Below, one piece after another: positions 1 through 11,219 of a stretch of DNA of 64,000 nucleotides; position 1 is the first letter of the stretch; each line of letters starts with the position of its first letter. Both the position numbers and the translations under genes were made by a program. The stretch is taken from contig CM070730.1 of the NCBI GenBank assembly GCA_036346275.1, forward strand, positions 2,542,309 to 2,606,308, given 5' to 3'. The DNA is from Otatea glauca (taxonomy: Eukaryota; Streptophyta; Magnoliopsida; Poales; Poaceae). Under the pieces are notes generated by a model that saw only the letters and a list, made by a program, of their open reading frames with translations, made no database searches and had not been told where the DNA came from.

Positions 1-41
1 GTCATGGGAGCAGAAGTCACCAACATAGGCTGATTCTTGCA
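1..41 (-). CDS. SOC1-like: MADS-box exon 7, 5' part (C-terminal region), cut by window edge
   Basis: After acceptor TTTTCTGCAG the frame reads CKNQPMLVTSAPMT and runs off the window. The CKNQP start is typical of exon 7 in grass SOC1-like genes. The stop codon and SOC1 motif are outside. Confidence 0.82.
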
Positions 42-1357
42 CTGCAGAAAAGAATGATCAATAGCAGCAAATCAGATGCGTCCTTATGTTACAGATGTGC
101 TAGTACTTTAGCAAATCTGAATTGTTGGCATGCACATAAGATATCAAATGAGGTACGTCTTCAGTCTAATGGTAAATTGTGCGTTTCATTCAAGCTGGCA
201 ACTTCACTGTCTTTACCTGATCCAGTAAATCTTCATTGTCCTTGAGCAGCGTCATCTCCTGCTCGATGTTGATGTAAGAAATTAACCACACAAAGTAAGT
301 AACTAATATCACTGTTGTTTCATGTTTTTGTGGTATGGCAAGTTGGTGAGATACCTTCTGTCTCAGCTTAGTGACCTGCTCTTCCAACAGCTGAGTCTGC
401 ACGTAAGATAAGTAGCATAGCAGGCTGTAAGCTTCTATGCATGGATAGATTCATTGTTGATAACATAGACTGTAGAGTTGGAAAATAGCTAACCTTCCTT
501 CCCCTGATGATATGGAGGCTTTTTTCAAGTTTGACCTCCAAACTGTGCAGTTCTTCAATAGAACATTCTTCCAATTTTTCACCCAAAAGTTTCCTGCAGC
601 TCAACAAAATTCGATGGCGGTAACAAGAGAGTTGTTGGCCGGTACAAGGACAAGCAGTCAAGTAAACCGAAATGATTACCTTTTGTAACTTTCAATAGCT
701 TCAAGTTTCTTTGCCAAGCCCTCAGCATCGGCTTTTACTTGCTGCAATTCATATCACGTAGCCTTTGAAATTGTGTCCCCATTATAATAATCACATGTTA
801 TACCATCAATGAGGTTATGTATAATACGCAAGTCTTTTATATATTGCTCACTACAGAGTCCAGACATACCAATATAATCTCCCAAGCCTTTGCACATCCT
901 TTTAGGTGACAATTGAATTAAAAATGTTTGCAGACTACTTTTGGCATAAGTTTAAGAAAATACTGAATATTCCTCAAACATGGGAAACTTCTACTACATG
1001 GTTTTCATACAAGGTCTTATCATATCAAAATCACGATTTTTTTTTAAATATCAGCAATATTTATTGAACCCTGATGCTTCAGTCCAGGATGGTTTAGGCT
1101 TTTTCAGTAGAAGCATCATCCGCTGGGAAATGGGTTTGCAAAGCAAAACCGAGCCATCGAAAACAGAGGGTTCTCAATGCGAACAAACTTAAAGCAACAT
1201 TAACATTGGCAAATTGAAAATATATATACCCATGTATGACGACAAAGGATAATAGGCCTATCAAGCAGAATTATATACCTCTATATCTTGCTGTACTGTC
1301 TTGCTTCTGATATTGTCCTTTGCGTATGTCCTATAGCGTTCAATTGTTTTCTGCATG
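1..1357 (-). CDS. SOC1-like: SOC1-clade MADS-box transcription factor gene, exons 2-7 (partial)
   Basis: The translated exons give the I region and complete K-box of a type II (MIKC) MADS-box factor. SOC1/AGL20-clade proteins (OsMADS50 and OsMADS56 in rice) are nuclear DNA-binding regulators that promote the floral transition. Visible motifs are QKTIERYRTYAKDN and KTVQQDI (I region), ADAEGLAKKLEAIESYKR (K1), KLLGEKLEECSIEELHSLE (K2) and LLEEQVTKLRQK (K3). Exons in transcript order are 1357-1279, 741-680, 593-494, 396-355, 258-217 and 41-off edge. All introns are GT-AG and all phases join without frameshift, so this part looks intact. The MADS DNA-binding exon should lie at coordinates above 1357 but was not found in the window. 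The C-terminal SOC1 motif lies beyond the left edge. Clade assignment is from motif memory, not a tree. Confidence 0.9.
217..258 (-). CDS. SOC1-like: MADS-box exon 6
   Basis: 42-bp exon, 14 codons EMTLLKDNEDLLDQ, between acceptor CGAGCAG and donor CAG|GTAAAG. The family has a KDNE core here. The pyrimidine tract before this acceptor is weak, so splicing efficiency is less certain than for the other exons. Confidence 0.83.
355..396 (-). CDS. SOC1-like: MADS-box exon 5 (K-box, third helix)
   Basis: 42-bp exon, 14 codons TQLLEEQVTKLRQK, acceptor GTGCAG and donor AAG|GTATCT. Size and phase match exon 5 of MIKC MADS genes. Confidence 0.88.
494..593 (-). CDS. SOC1-like: MADS-box exon 4 (K-box, second helix)
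   Basis: 100-bp exon after acceptor GCTGCAG, completing the Arg codon. It encodes KLLGEKLEECSIEELHSLE and then VKLEKSLHIIRGRK, the most diagnostic SOC1-type stretch. Donor is GGAAG|GTTAGC. It is flanked by introns of 86 and 97 bp. Confidence 0.93.
680..741 (-). CDS. SOC1-like: MADS-box exon 3 (K-box, first helix)
   Basis: 62-bp exon after acceptor TTGCAG. It encodes QVKADAEGLAKKLEAIESYK plus the first two bases of an Arg codon; donor AAAAG|GTAATC. The 537-bp intron between exons 2 and 3 (742-1278) is AT-rich, with no other feature seen. Confidence 0.9.
1279..1357 (-). CDS. SOC1-like: MADS-box exon 2 (I region)
   Basis: 79-bp exon, the usual length for exon 2 in this family. It begins after acceptor TTCAG, adds one base to the codon shared with exon 1, and encodes MQKTIERYRTYAKDN followed by IRSKTVQQDIE. 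Donor is AG|GTATAT. It ends in phase 0. Confidence 0.9.
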
Positions 1358-2498
1358 CTGAATTGAAAATAGAAAGGTAAATGTATTGTCAGAATAGTAT
1401 TGGTTCATTTAGAGAAGCACAAACTATTATACATTTCATCAAAAAATATTTGGTGTTTCCCCGGTAAGGATTCATAAAATATGGATCAAATCGAAAGCTT
1501 GCAAACATGGTTTGACCTTTCTGCAACTCGTGAGGTTTTGATTTTTTTTCCATCTTGCTCTGATTAAATAGAAAAAAAACTACTAATTATGAAAAACAAA
1601 GATTAAGCTTCAACTATGCATCTTGTTATCTGTTTATCTTTCAGAATATGCCAGGGCTCAATATATATGTTATATCAAATCTGGAACTTGTGGAGCATAA
1701 GTGCCTGTCTTCACAAATTCAATGCCGTGTGTTATATATGGAATTAAATCAACTTCTGATTTGTCGACATCTTCTTTAATAGAATATTCATAATGAAGTT
1801 AGGCTACTTGATCTGTTGCAAATTTTTAGCAGTCACTGCGTAACCTATCCAATTGCCGGATAAGCTACAATCCAATTGTTGGATAAGCTACAGAAAAGGC
1901 GATTTTACAACCACGCACAGTTCTTACTTAAATGCATGAGTTGATTGTAGGGCTTCTCGGTTGACACTTCAAGAAAAATATGCTATGTACTTATTTAGCC
2001 CTTCATAAATAATAGAATTAATCCAAAATTAAGATATTGATATGGTACAGCCATCACGTCTATCAACTAGTGTGTTGGATATTTCGCCTAATCCGAAGAG
2101 TGAATGATCTTCCTCATCAGTGAAACCTTTTCTTTAAGGAAATGAAACCTAATCTTTAAATGTGGCAAATAGAAATGGCAAATAAAATACTAATAAAGTT
2201 AAGCATGACAAGAAAAAGCAAGTTAAATAATTGCATTGTTGCTAAACAAAAGGAAAAAAATCATGAAATGATAGCTAAACGGAATAAGTTCATTTGACCA
2301 CCTTAACTATTGTTGGATTCCAAAAACCAACCCCCTAACTACAAAACCAAGAATTTGACACCCTCCAACTATTAAAATTGTTCACCTTTCACCTCGAGAA
2401 TGGTCCCATCAGTGGTGGCCATATCACTAGTTTTTCGCTGTGCAAAGTGTAGACAGCCATGTCAGTGTTGAATCACCTCCTAGTCAGCTATACACTTC
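1358..2498. other. Probable MADS-box intron 1 sequence; no gene
   Basis: AT-rich sequence upstream (in transcript sense) of exon 2, with frequent stops on both strands and no MADS-domain codons. From about 2285 to 2400 it has lines of the type 'cccctaactacaaaacc', common at ends of Mutator-like elements. No matching partner end was found, so it may be a truncated element. Confidence 0.5.
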
Positions 2499-2507
2499 TT
2501 AATGAAA

Positions 2508-3629
2508 GGAAAAAAAGTCCACTTTTGGTTTCTCTAACTCTTTCTATAGTCTAATTTTCACCCCTAACTTCAAAACCATTTATTTTACATCCCCAAATAT
2601 CAGAATGACCCCCTTGAGCGGTTTTGTGGGTGGTTTTGCTAAGTTTGTTGGTGACATCACTTAACATTGCCACGAGGGCAAAAAACACATGCCATATCAT
2701 CATGTTTTTCCACATCATCCCATCTCTCTCTATCTCCCTCATTTCCCTCAAACCCAGCCTCCACTTCAATCCCCACAACCACCAACTCCGTATTCAGTGG
2801 CTACTTCGGTGACGTATGGTCACGGGAGGAAGGATGGTGCTTCGAGTCGCCGAGCTTGGCCGTGGCGGCAGCCAACATCAATCTTATTTCCTCGAGTTAG
2901 ACGTTTTCATGGATGTGCATGGCCCATGATCCCATGAGCAACTACTCCCCCTCCTTCAGCACCCGGCACGAGGAAAAGGAAGCCATAGCGCTCCCTGTTC
3001 GCTTTGGTAAGTACAATGGCTACTCGTCCCCTACCATCGGTCCACCACCCTCCTCGCTTTGTATTCCATAAGCTCATTAAGCTCATTACACGAGCGAGGC
3101 AGAGTAGCTTCAATTTGTCTTTCTGCATACTAATGAATGTTGGGAGAATTCAAGATATACCATTCCATTCGTTGGCACTTCATGACATGCCACATGTCAT
3201 TGAGACGAGTGGTATTTATTGAAGTGCCAATGAATGGAGTGCTATATCCTGAATTTTTCCATGGATGATTTGTTGAGGTGTGGGATGCAAAACGCTTTTT
3301 TGCCTTGTTGTTTGGCATGGATTTTGATCACGTGGTGAATCATGCCTAAATCTCACGAGCTTATGGTTCCATAGCCTTTTTGCTTTTTACATGTCCGCTT
3401 AGCAAGCTCCTTGTACAAACCTCAATTCTCCGGCCATTGGCCAGCGTGTAGAGTGGCAGCTAGCACACACTGGTGCCTCCTTGGCCCCTTCATCACAACA
3501 GCTGGCATTGGAACCCCATGGCGTAAACTAAACTATTTTGAAGTTAGGAGTGAAAATGAGACTATGGAAAGTTAGGGAGTGAAAATTAGACTACAGAAAG
3601 AGTCGAGGTACTAAACGTAGACTTTTTCT
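2508..3629. mobile_element. Non-autonomous Mutator-like element (MULE), 1.1 kb
   Basis: Flanked by the 9-bp direct repeat TTAATGAAA at 2499-2507 and 3630-3638, the target duplication size of the Mutator superfamily. The termini are long imperfect inverted repeats: the left end (2508-2575, GGAAAAAAAGTCCAC onward) is mirrored by 3535-3629, including CTCTTTCTATAGTC versus CTCTTTCTGTAGTC. No transposase is visible. The interior (about 2800-3110) is richer in GC and has open frames such as 2667-2900, which suggests acquired host DNA, but I recognise no parent gene. Confidence 0.8.
3142..3261. mobile_element. Small MITE nested in the MULE
   Basis: About 120 bp made almost entirely of two inverted arms. 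The left arm, 3147-3182 (AATTCAAGATATACCATTCC start), is complementary with few mismatches to 3220-3256. The loop is about 37 bp. The transcript would fold into a long hairpin, as MITEs do. No clear target duplication was read. Confidence 0.7.
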
Positions 3630-3638
3630 TTAATGAAA

Positions 3639-4887
3639 AGTAATCCTATGGTTCATGATGTTTTTGGGAAAAAGTAGGTGTGATACATTTTCACTTAGTC
3701 ATATTGGGCTGATTTGTAAGTTATATCAGTGTATCCAAGCTTACTGGTTTTATGATAGTTTTGCTAAAGATAGTGTGGTTTTGTGAAATGTACTCACCAA
3801 AATACTGTAACTTTGGGTTCATCTTTTTGGGATAAGTGAGAATACAAATCCAAATGTGTTGCTACACAAGTGTAGACTTGTTATACAAGGCGGCCTAAGC
3901 TTAAGTGAATTTTGGACCTTGGGGTGTTACACAACATCCATGCTCAACAAGTACAACGAGTTGCCCCGACAAGGTCATGCTCAACAGGGCACAAGGGAGA
4001 TCAAATCAAAGAGACAGAAAGTTAAAGGGCACATATGTAAGGGAAGTAAAGGAAGAGGAGTATATCCTTTAAACAAATGGAGGACAAAGTAGAATGCAGT
4101 GGCAGATTGGATTTCAAGGGAGGAAGTGACTAAAACTGGTACACTTAAAAGAGTCAAGTGGCATATCTAAGATCCAAGACTGGGAGGAGGGGAGGGGGGG
4201 GGGGGTTGTGCAAATGCCATAATAGGTAGTCGAATTGCTATCATCCAAAGTGAAGTACTAATAGGGTTATGTCATTATCTTTTCGAGAGGCAATTGAGTG
4301 GCAAAAGAAGTTATCCACAAGAAAGGTTAAAGTGCAACTAAATATTCCCAAAGATGGTGGCATAGACAGTATTATATTGAACGTCACATGCTTCATCCCA
4401 TTACAGTGAACAACTGAACATCGATGACAACATTGGAAAAGTCTTGGTTGTGGTTGATAAAGTTGCCTAAGACCACAATGCTATTGATTGAATAATGGTT
4501 TAAGATTAAGAGGCAAAACAAATTGGTACCAAGCTTACGAAAAAATGATTGTCGACAACATGAGCCAATAAATAGGAAAGAACCTGCTAATGGAGCCGAA
4601 AAAGTCATGACTAAAAAGGTGCTAGCAACCAACCAAATTGAGTTTTTCCAATTGGCTACAATGAATAATGATTTCGCGGGACTCTTATCATTTGATGTGG
4701 TACATCTTTTATTTTCTATTTTTTGTGACAATTCTCTAATTGTGCTTATGCTAATGCAATTAATATGAATGAAGGAATGCTTGAAAATTAAGCAATACAC
4801 TTGACCATAAAATGCTAGAAAACCTGCGGTTTTGGGAACCAATGTCAGATGTATAAACTACCAATGATAAAAGAGCGAGGATTAGTG
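3639..4887. other. Intergenic or intron DNA; no gene recognised
   Basis: Short open frames only (3856-4092 plus, 4393-4842 minus, 4523-4768 plus), none with a family I recognise. The one landmark is an uninterrupted run of 12 G at 4194-4205, within a longer G-rich stretch starting near 4182. Confidence 0.4.
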
Positions 4888-4895
4888 GCATAAAC

Positions 4896-5708
4896 CTAGG
4901 ATGCCCGGATACACCGATACCAATATGGATACACGATACGCTGATACCACGAAACACCATTTCCCAAAAAACACCGATACGGTGATACGTGTGTATATAT
5001 ATAATAAAAATAGAATAATAGAGAAACATACATGAGATATGGTATATCATACACAAAATAGACATAGAAGAGACAATAACAAAGAAAATGAAGAAGCAAA
5101 TGGGCTAGATCATCTTGAAGGCCCATCATCTCATAACAAGCGGCTCAGGGCATCTAGTCTATTGTTGTCCCAAACATTTCCACAATTGTGTGCTTCTATT
5201 CCCGCCAGCTGCAGCCATATGTCTTGCCTCCTAGCCGCTACTGTCCTCACCAGCTTCTGGCTGTTGCTGACTGCCTAGGAGTATACCACACTACCACAAT
5301 CAAGAGGGAAGAAGAGTACTAGTGGGAGCACTCACCGTGCATGACTAGTGGCGCCGTCGCACTGGCAGGGAGAGGGATGCCGTGTGCCACTGTCTACAGG
5401 GGGGAGAGGAATGTTGGCGTGAGAGCCCGGGGGAAGAGAGGAGTAGGGGTAGTGGTGTAGGGAGCGAGAAGGGACTGTGGGATGGGAATAAACGATTTTA
5501 GCATCTTCTTCTGAGTTGGTAGAGGTATTATGGTTGAGATGTATTAAGAAAGTATCAGGCAAGTATCAGAGAAGTATCGGGAATTATTTTATTTTTTAGA
5601 ATAATAAGAAATTCATCGATACAGGTAGGATACGTAACTGACCATATCTGATACAGATGAGTATCAGATACCGATACACCAGTTTTCTGAAGTATCCGAG
5701 TAACATAG
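4896..5708. mobile_element. Non-autonomous hAT-type element, 813 bp
   Basis: Bounded by the 8-bp target duplication GCATAAAC (4888-4895 and 5709-5716), the hAT signature. Terminal inverted repeats are CTAGGATGCCCGGATAC and, read from the right end inward, CTATGTTACTCGGATAC (13 of 17 equal). Subterminal zones (4905-4995 and 5535-5695) are packed with GATAC/GTATC motifs in both orientations, likely transposase binding sites. No transposase ORF. The middle is GC-rich with unrecognised short frames. Confidence 0.85.
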
Positions 5709-5716
5709 GCATAAAC

Positions 5717-7596
5717 ATGTAAAGATTGCCAAAATGAGTAATCCATAATGACGAATGTGATCGACACCGAAGAAAATGCAGGAACTACCAAAGTAACTTT
5801 TTCCTTTGCATCAAATCAACAATGCTCATTGTGTGAATATTTGTAAGGTCCTTCCATTGATGATTTATGTCTTAATGTTTACATCCATATAATTTCTCTA
5901 CTAAATAAATTAATATATTATCTTTGCCATCTTATGACCATGTGTCGGTGACACAAAATACTACATTAAAAATGAATCTTGAATTCTACCAGCGGCCATT
6001 CTTATTCAAGTAAACCAAAACAAGGTTAGCAGGAAGGTAAGATTCCTTAAGTCATTTGATCTAGAAGAGACCAGGAAAAGCCTTAGACCACGCGGAAGGA
6101 GGAACAATGATTCAAGGCCAGAAGTAAATGAATACGAATGGCTTCCCTTCCTCTTCCCATCCATTCTATTTTTCTATCTATTTCGCAGTTCCCACAACTC
6201 CACTACTAGCTATGGAATTTTAAGACTTGCAATTTTGTTACTCGAAGAGCATATGGGCATATTGTATATTCCTATATAAAATGTACGCGCAATATCCTTA
6301 ATAAGACTCCACATAAATTTTGATTAAAATGTACGCGCCTTAATTTCAAAATTATCTATTGCAAGGGCATATTGTATATTCCTATATAAAATGTAGTGCA
6401 ATCTTAGATAACTCTTCAAAATAAATAAATAAATAATAAGCATAATAACTACTTGAACATCTATTAGATTAGCACATTTAAACACTAGATCAATTGAAAT
6501 TGGGTAATTCCAACTAATGTTGATCTACATGAGAGAATGTTTAGCTTGGCTACATGATAACTTCCAACTCTTCCATGAAAGAGTAAAAGATGGCCTTAGT
6601 CATATATATAGCTTTTTCCCTTCTACACGTTACTTCATAGTAGGTGTGGATAAACTTTCAAAAAATAATTAACAAGTCTGTTGTGTATTCAAACAAATTT
6701 ATGTTTCAATTTATCTTCTAGTGGTTGATGTTGATATTGAATTTTAGTAAAGTCAATTATATTGTTATCATAAATGTACCTTTATTAGGCATTTGAGAAG
6801 ATATAGGACTATTTGTAAAATTGCAAAGTAGGTTTGATTTTGAAACTAATGATATTCGACATGCATTTGCGTTGTGGCTCGAGATTCACGGAATTTAAGT
6901 GTAGAATTATCCTTTTACACATGGACCTACGAGGGTTTAGCCTTAAATGGACGAAGTTGACTAAAAGAGCTATGGAGAGGTAAATCAAATGAAGGGCTTA
7001 TGTAATATTTGATTAGATGAAGGTACATTTTGTGCCCCCTTTTTCAAATTGGAAAATGGTGTATTATCATATATGTTGGCAAGGCAAAGTAATGAAGCTT
7101 TGATCTTATTTGCAATATCATTATTAAGGATAGGTAGTTTGCAATATTGCAAAAATTAGCATGTACTTCTAGTAGTATACATTGGACCTTCATTATGTCA
7201 ATATCAATATTGCAGCTTGAACATTACATTTGACAAGAGTGCAACATTGAACATTCCTTCTCAAGCATAAATTTAACCATATATACATTAATAACTAGAT
7301 GAAGTTTTAAATTTGTAGTTTGATAATGTAATTTTACATGTTCTCTCATTTGACTCATCATCTCCAATTCTGCATTAAGGCCTGTCCAACCATTTGATTC
7401 TGTCAAATCTGATGCACTCCTTAAGAATATACATAAAAGGAAGATGAAACAAATATAAATAATATAAAATAATCAATATCCTTACCACAATTTACATAAT
7501 TATAGCATTTTAGTACCCAAAACACAAACAACGCAACAATATATATCGAAGCCAAAGTAATGTAAGGTAAAAATTCCAAAAATGTTCAATAAAAGT
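5717..7596. other. AT-rich intergenic or intron DNA; no gene recognised
   Basis: Stops are frequent in all frames and no domain was seen. The only structured item is the direct repeat listed separately at 6255-6395. Confidence 0.45.
6255..6395. repeat. Spaced 31-bp direct repeat
   Basis: An identical 31-bp segment starting GGGCATATTGTATATTCC occurs at 6255-6285 and 6365-6395, 110 bp apart. A second word, AAAATGTACGCGC, recurs between them. It looks like a local segmental duplication. Confidence 0.8.
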
Positions 7597-7796
7597 TGTT
7601 GTATGACCCCTACCATATTCCCGAATCGGTGTGCAAAGACCTAGTGCACGGCATTTCAAGAAAGAAATTAGCTTAGTAGGAGAGGGAGGGGTCTATAAAT
7701 AGCCCAATACCCAGAAGTATAAAGTGGTGGATTAATGTTGAACACTCCCCCTTGTACAACTAATTAAACTTGTTCACTGTTTGGCTTGTAACCACA
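7597..7796 (+). repeat. 5' LTR of the Tat-lineage Gypsy element (internally deleted)
   Basis: Starts TGTTGTATGACCCCTACC and matches the 3' LTR at both ends through CTTGTAACCACA. It lacks about 170 bp present in the 3' copy between GACCTAGTGCAC and CATTT. It contains the TATA-like GTCTATAAATAGC (about 7690). Weaker similarity to the 3' copy continues about 17 bp further, so the exact end may be near 7813. Confidence 0.75.
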
Positions 7797-7822
7797 GCAA
7801 TTAGCACTGTCTATGGAGAGCA

Positions 7823-9380
7823 TTGCGTCAATACGAAGCCTATCGTAATCCGCATGGTGCCAAAGAGGAAGGCAGCCATAGCCTCGAGAGCAAAGATGAA
7901 GGAGATGACAGGTCGAGCAGCCCCCAAGGCTGGCGCCCGACCTTCGACTACCTCCTAGGTGGAGAGAAACAAACTCCCTCTGGTCACAGGGAGCAGACCA
8001 GAACAGGCTTCGGACGCCAACGAAGAGCCCCCCGGATGAGAATCCTCACCGGATCCGGCAGACCTAGACTTGGAAGATGTCGAGGAAACCCCGGCCCTCG
8101 AATGAAGCAAAGAGGGAAGTTCTGATGTCAGCACGGTGTCCTCTAGCCCTAGAGCCAGTCCTAATAGGGGCACTGAAGGCGCCCCGCAAGCCTAAGAGTC
8201 TATACGACAATAGCTAACAAGATTGTAGGAGGTATTGCACGAGCTTCACGACACCCGCTCGGTCGCGACGGAAGGTCGACCTGTAGCTGACCCTCAGCCC
8301 TCGATGATCACTTGGGGAAGTTGGGAGAAATGCCCCCGAACCTCGACAAAGACATATCCCAAGCTCGGTTCAACGCCAGGAAGAAGCTAGGGGGCCGTCC
8401 GTGCTACTTTGGGAGGCTTTACATTCGCGAAGGGCACGTTCCGAATCTCCCCGAGCCCGGGGCTACAAGGGAGTCTCAGGCCTGTAGACTTCAAAATTCC
8501 AGCGGTAGGGACCTATAGAGGGGATAACGACCCCCGTGAATTCCTTCGAGTTTATGAGATTGCTATCGAGGCGGCTAGGGGTAACGATTCGACAAAAGCA
8601 AAGGGGCTGGCCCTGGCACTACAGGGAGTGGAACTATCATGGTTCTTCACACTCCCCCCGGGTTCCATCTACGCCTGGGAGCAAGAACACGATTTGATGC
8701 ACACAACAAATTCCAAGGTAACTACTTGGAGCCTACGAATGGGGATCGCCTCTTTTCAATCAAACAAAGACCTTAAGTGACCCTTCGCGGTTTCTTCAGG
8801 CAATTCGTCCAAATGTGCTGCCAGGTGAAGGACATTAATGAACTACCATCATAAATGCTGCGATACGTGGACTATGAGGCGGGCCCCTTATGTAGTACAA
8901 TGCTTGAAAGCCCATCAGGACCATGGAAAAGCTTTTTGACTAAATGGAAGAATAAGCAAGAGAGAAGAGGATTCGACAAGAAGAGATGCTGATTCCACCT
9001 TCCCAAGAGGAAGCACGCTAAGTCCGCAGGGGTCTTCGGCGAATCTCCACCACAAAAGTCAGGTGTTCAGCATAGAAGGTGCAATTGGCGATAAAAGCGA
9101 GGGGGAGGGAAGCTCGAGGCCGAGGTTGCAGCTGAGGATGATACCACGATGAGGCATGGTGCGAAGTTCACAGCAACTGTGGCCATGCAACAAGGGAATG
9201 CCATTCCATCACGATGTTGCATGAGAACATGACATTTGAGCGCACTCGAGAAGAGCGAGTCTCCTCAGTTGCGCATGCCTCGCTGCTGACAAACCCCTAG
9301 CTGCTAGCCCCCTGGCAAGTGTTGAGCCTTGGAGCCCCTGGAGAGGAACCCTCACACCGGATCATCAACCCCATCACAGG
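7823..9380 (+). pseudogene. Gypsy gag, broken
   Basis: The capsid core is legible in the frame from 8409 to 8780: PREFLRVYEIAIEAARGNDS, then ALQGVELSWFFTLPPGSIYAWE. This matches the Retrotrans_gag pattern of Tat/RIRE2 elements, where capsid protein packages the element RNA. The N-terminal charged region lies around 7823-8125 in another frame. Several frameshifts and stops separate the pieces, and no intact zinc knuckle was read. Non-functional. Confidence 0.7.
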
Positions 9381-9469
9381 GGGTCTTCACTGAAATTCAC
9401 ATCGAGAAGGAAACAAAACTAGGAGAGTAAGTCAAGTCGCATCCTACCCCAAACACATTCCACCTCCAT

Positions 9470-9990
9470 GGGCCACGGATGATATCACCTTTCACATGAA
9501 AGACGTTCATGGGGTGGATTTCCCGCATCAAGACCCCTTGGTCATCTCGACAAATATTGCTAGGTGTGAGTTTCACCGCGTGCTGGTAGACAAAGGTAGC
9601 TCCGTAGACTTCTTGTTTGCAAAGGCTCTTGATCACATCCCCCACGATAGGCTCGATCCTCTCGACATCCCACTGCAAGGCTTTAGGGGGGTGGCGCAAT
9701 GAGGGCCTTGGGCTAGATCGTGCTTGAAGTCACGCTGGGAAAGGAAGAGAGGGGACAGACGAAGGTCATCACCTTCGATGTCGTAGACCTATCTTACCCA
9801 TACAATGCAATTATGGAAAGAGCCACCCTCAATACCTTTGGAGCGATACCACATCACAACTACCTGTGCATGAAATTGCCAAAGTCCTTTGGGCATCATC
9901 ACCGTCTATGGGGACCAAGGAGTCGCATGCCAGGTCGAAGCTTAGGCCAGGGGCCCCAGTCGCAAAGTCCATAACGTGACCTCAAGCCAT
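9470..9990 (+). pseudogene. Gypsy aspartic protease domain, broken
   Basis: The frame 9496-9702 reads VISTNIARCEFHRVLVDKGS and SVDFLFAKALDHI, the retropepsin fold around its catalytic Asp (codon near 9588). The usual D-(G/T)-(G/S)-S is altered to DKGSS. The continuation at 9720-9890 contains MERATLNTFGAIPHHNYLCM, the conserved C-terminal protease block (normally I-L-G-R-x-W-L). It cleaves the polyprotein in intact relatives; here it is frameshifted. Confidence 0.72.
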
Positions 9991-10132
9991 GCGAGGGAAA
10001 ATGAGTTTTGAGTCATGCTGGAATCCATTGCATGGAAACCGAAGCCACAACCCGAAGGAGACCTGGCTTCTGACACTTGCCACCTAAGGCCAGGCAAAGC
10101 AAGTATACCTTGGCAAGGACACAAGCAAAGAC

Positions 10133-10777
10133 ATGGAGCGAAAGTTGCTAGATCTCCTCCGACATAACATCGATGTCTTCGTATGGTCTCTCGAGGAGCT
10201 CAGCAAAGTTGATCATCGTGTCATCGAACTTCAACTAGTGGTAAAGCCAGATGTCAGGCCAATCGAACAAAAATTACGAAAGATGCCCGCCGAAAGACAA
10301 CAAGCAGCCAATGCGAAGGTTCGAAAGCTGTTAGATGCTCGAGTCATTCGCATGGTAATGCACTTGAAGTGGAACTCAAACTCTGTGTTGTTGAAAAAAT
10401 CAAGTGGGAAATGGCGTGTGTGCATCGACTTAACCAACCTCAATAAAGCATGCCCGAAGGATAGCCTTCCACTTCTTAAAATCGATCAGCTTGTGGACTC
10501 TACCTCTACCTGTGAGATGATGAGCTTCCTAGATGCTTACTCGGGCTACCATAAAATTTGGATGGCCGAAGAAGACGCTAAAAAATTGAGTTTTGTCACG
10601 CATGCTGGCACGTTCTTCTTCGAACGAATGCCCTTCAGGCTAAAAAACATGGGGGCAATGTTCTCGCACTTGATCTGGCAAATCTTGGCCAACCAAATAG
10701 GGCAGAACATCGAAGCCAATGTCGATGACACAGTTGTCAAAAGTCTCCTCGAAGCTACTCATGTAGCAAATTTATAA
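10133..10777 (+). pseudogene. Gypsy reverse transcriptase, longest open piece (about 214 codons)
   Basis: The best-preserved coding block of this element. In order: DVFVWSLEELSKVDHRVIEL (N-terminal), SGKWRVCIDLTNLNKACPKD (finger), SFLDAYSGYHKIWM (palm Asp), FERMPFRLKNMGAMF, and the polymerase box at 10718-10729. That box reads N-V-D-D instead of the conserved Y-V-D-D: both Asp are present but the Tyr codon has become Asn (AAT). After position 10777 a stop interrupts the thumb region. It would copy element RNA into cDNA if intact. Confidence 0.88.
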
Positions 10778-10879
10778 GATACCTTCGGGGATCTCCGCCA
10801 AGCGGGCATCAAGCTCAACCCCGACAAATGCATTTTCAGCATCAAGGTTGTCCTACTCACCCTCAAAGGTCGAATGATC

Positions 10880-11200
10880 TAGGATCTCTTATGCAGTGAA
10901 GCTGGAATTCCCCACCACAAACAATGCATCGGAATACGAAGCCTGTTGTTTGGCCTTCGGGAGGCCAAGGCTTTGGGAGCTCGAAGGGTCTTATAGTCTA
11001 AACTGATTCACGTACTGTGGCCGGACATATTGTCACAAATCCTACTGGCTCGTGATTTGGACCTAGTCAAATACTTCGTCGTCATGTGAGCTCTTGAAAG
11101 GCACTTCCTAGGCATGACGATCAAACTTATCCCAGGGATGGACAACACGTAGGCCGACTTGCTAGCGAAAACCGCTAGCCTGGGCACGTCAACCCCCTCC
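10880..11200 (+). pseudogene. Gypsy RNase H domain, broken
   Basis: Legible fragments after the RT are NNASEYEACLFGLREAKALG (with one frame change) and the ERHFLGMTIKLIPGMDNT / ADLLAKTASLG block near 11097-11200. These match the RNase H/connection region of Tat elements. Frameshifts and stops prevent expression. Confidence 0.68.
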
Positions 11201-11219
11201 GGGGTATTTTTCGAAGTTC

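Noticed and set aside
4393..4842. 149-codon minus-strand frame
   Set aside because: Hydrophobic low-information translation with no known domain, beside DNA elements; the opposite strand is equally open in part. Not called as a gene.
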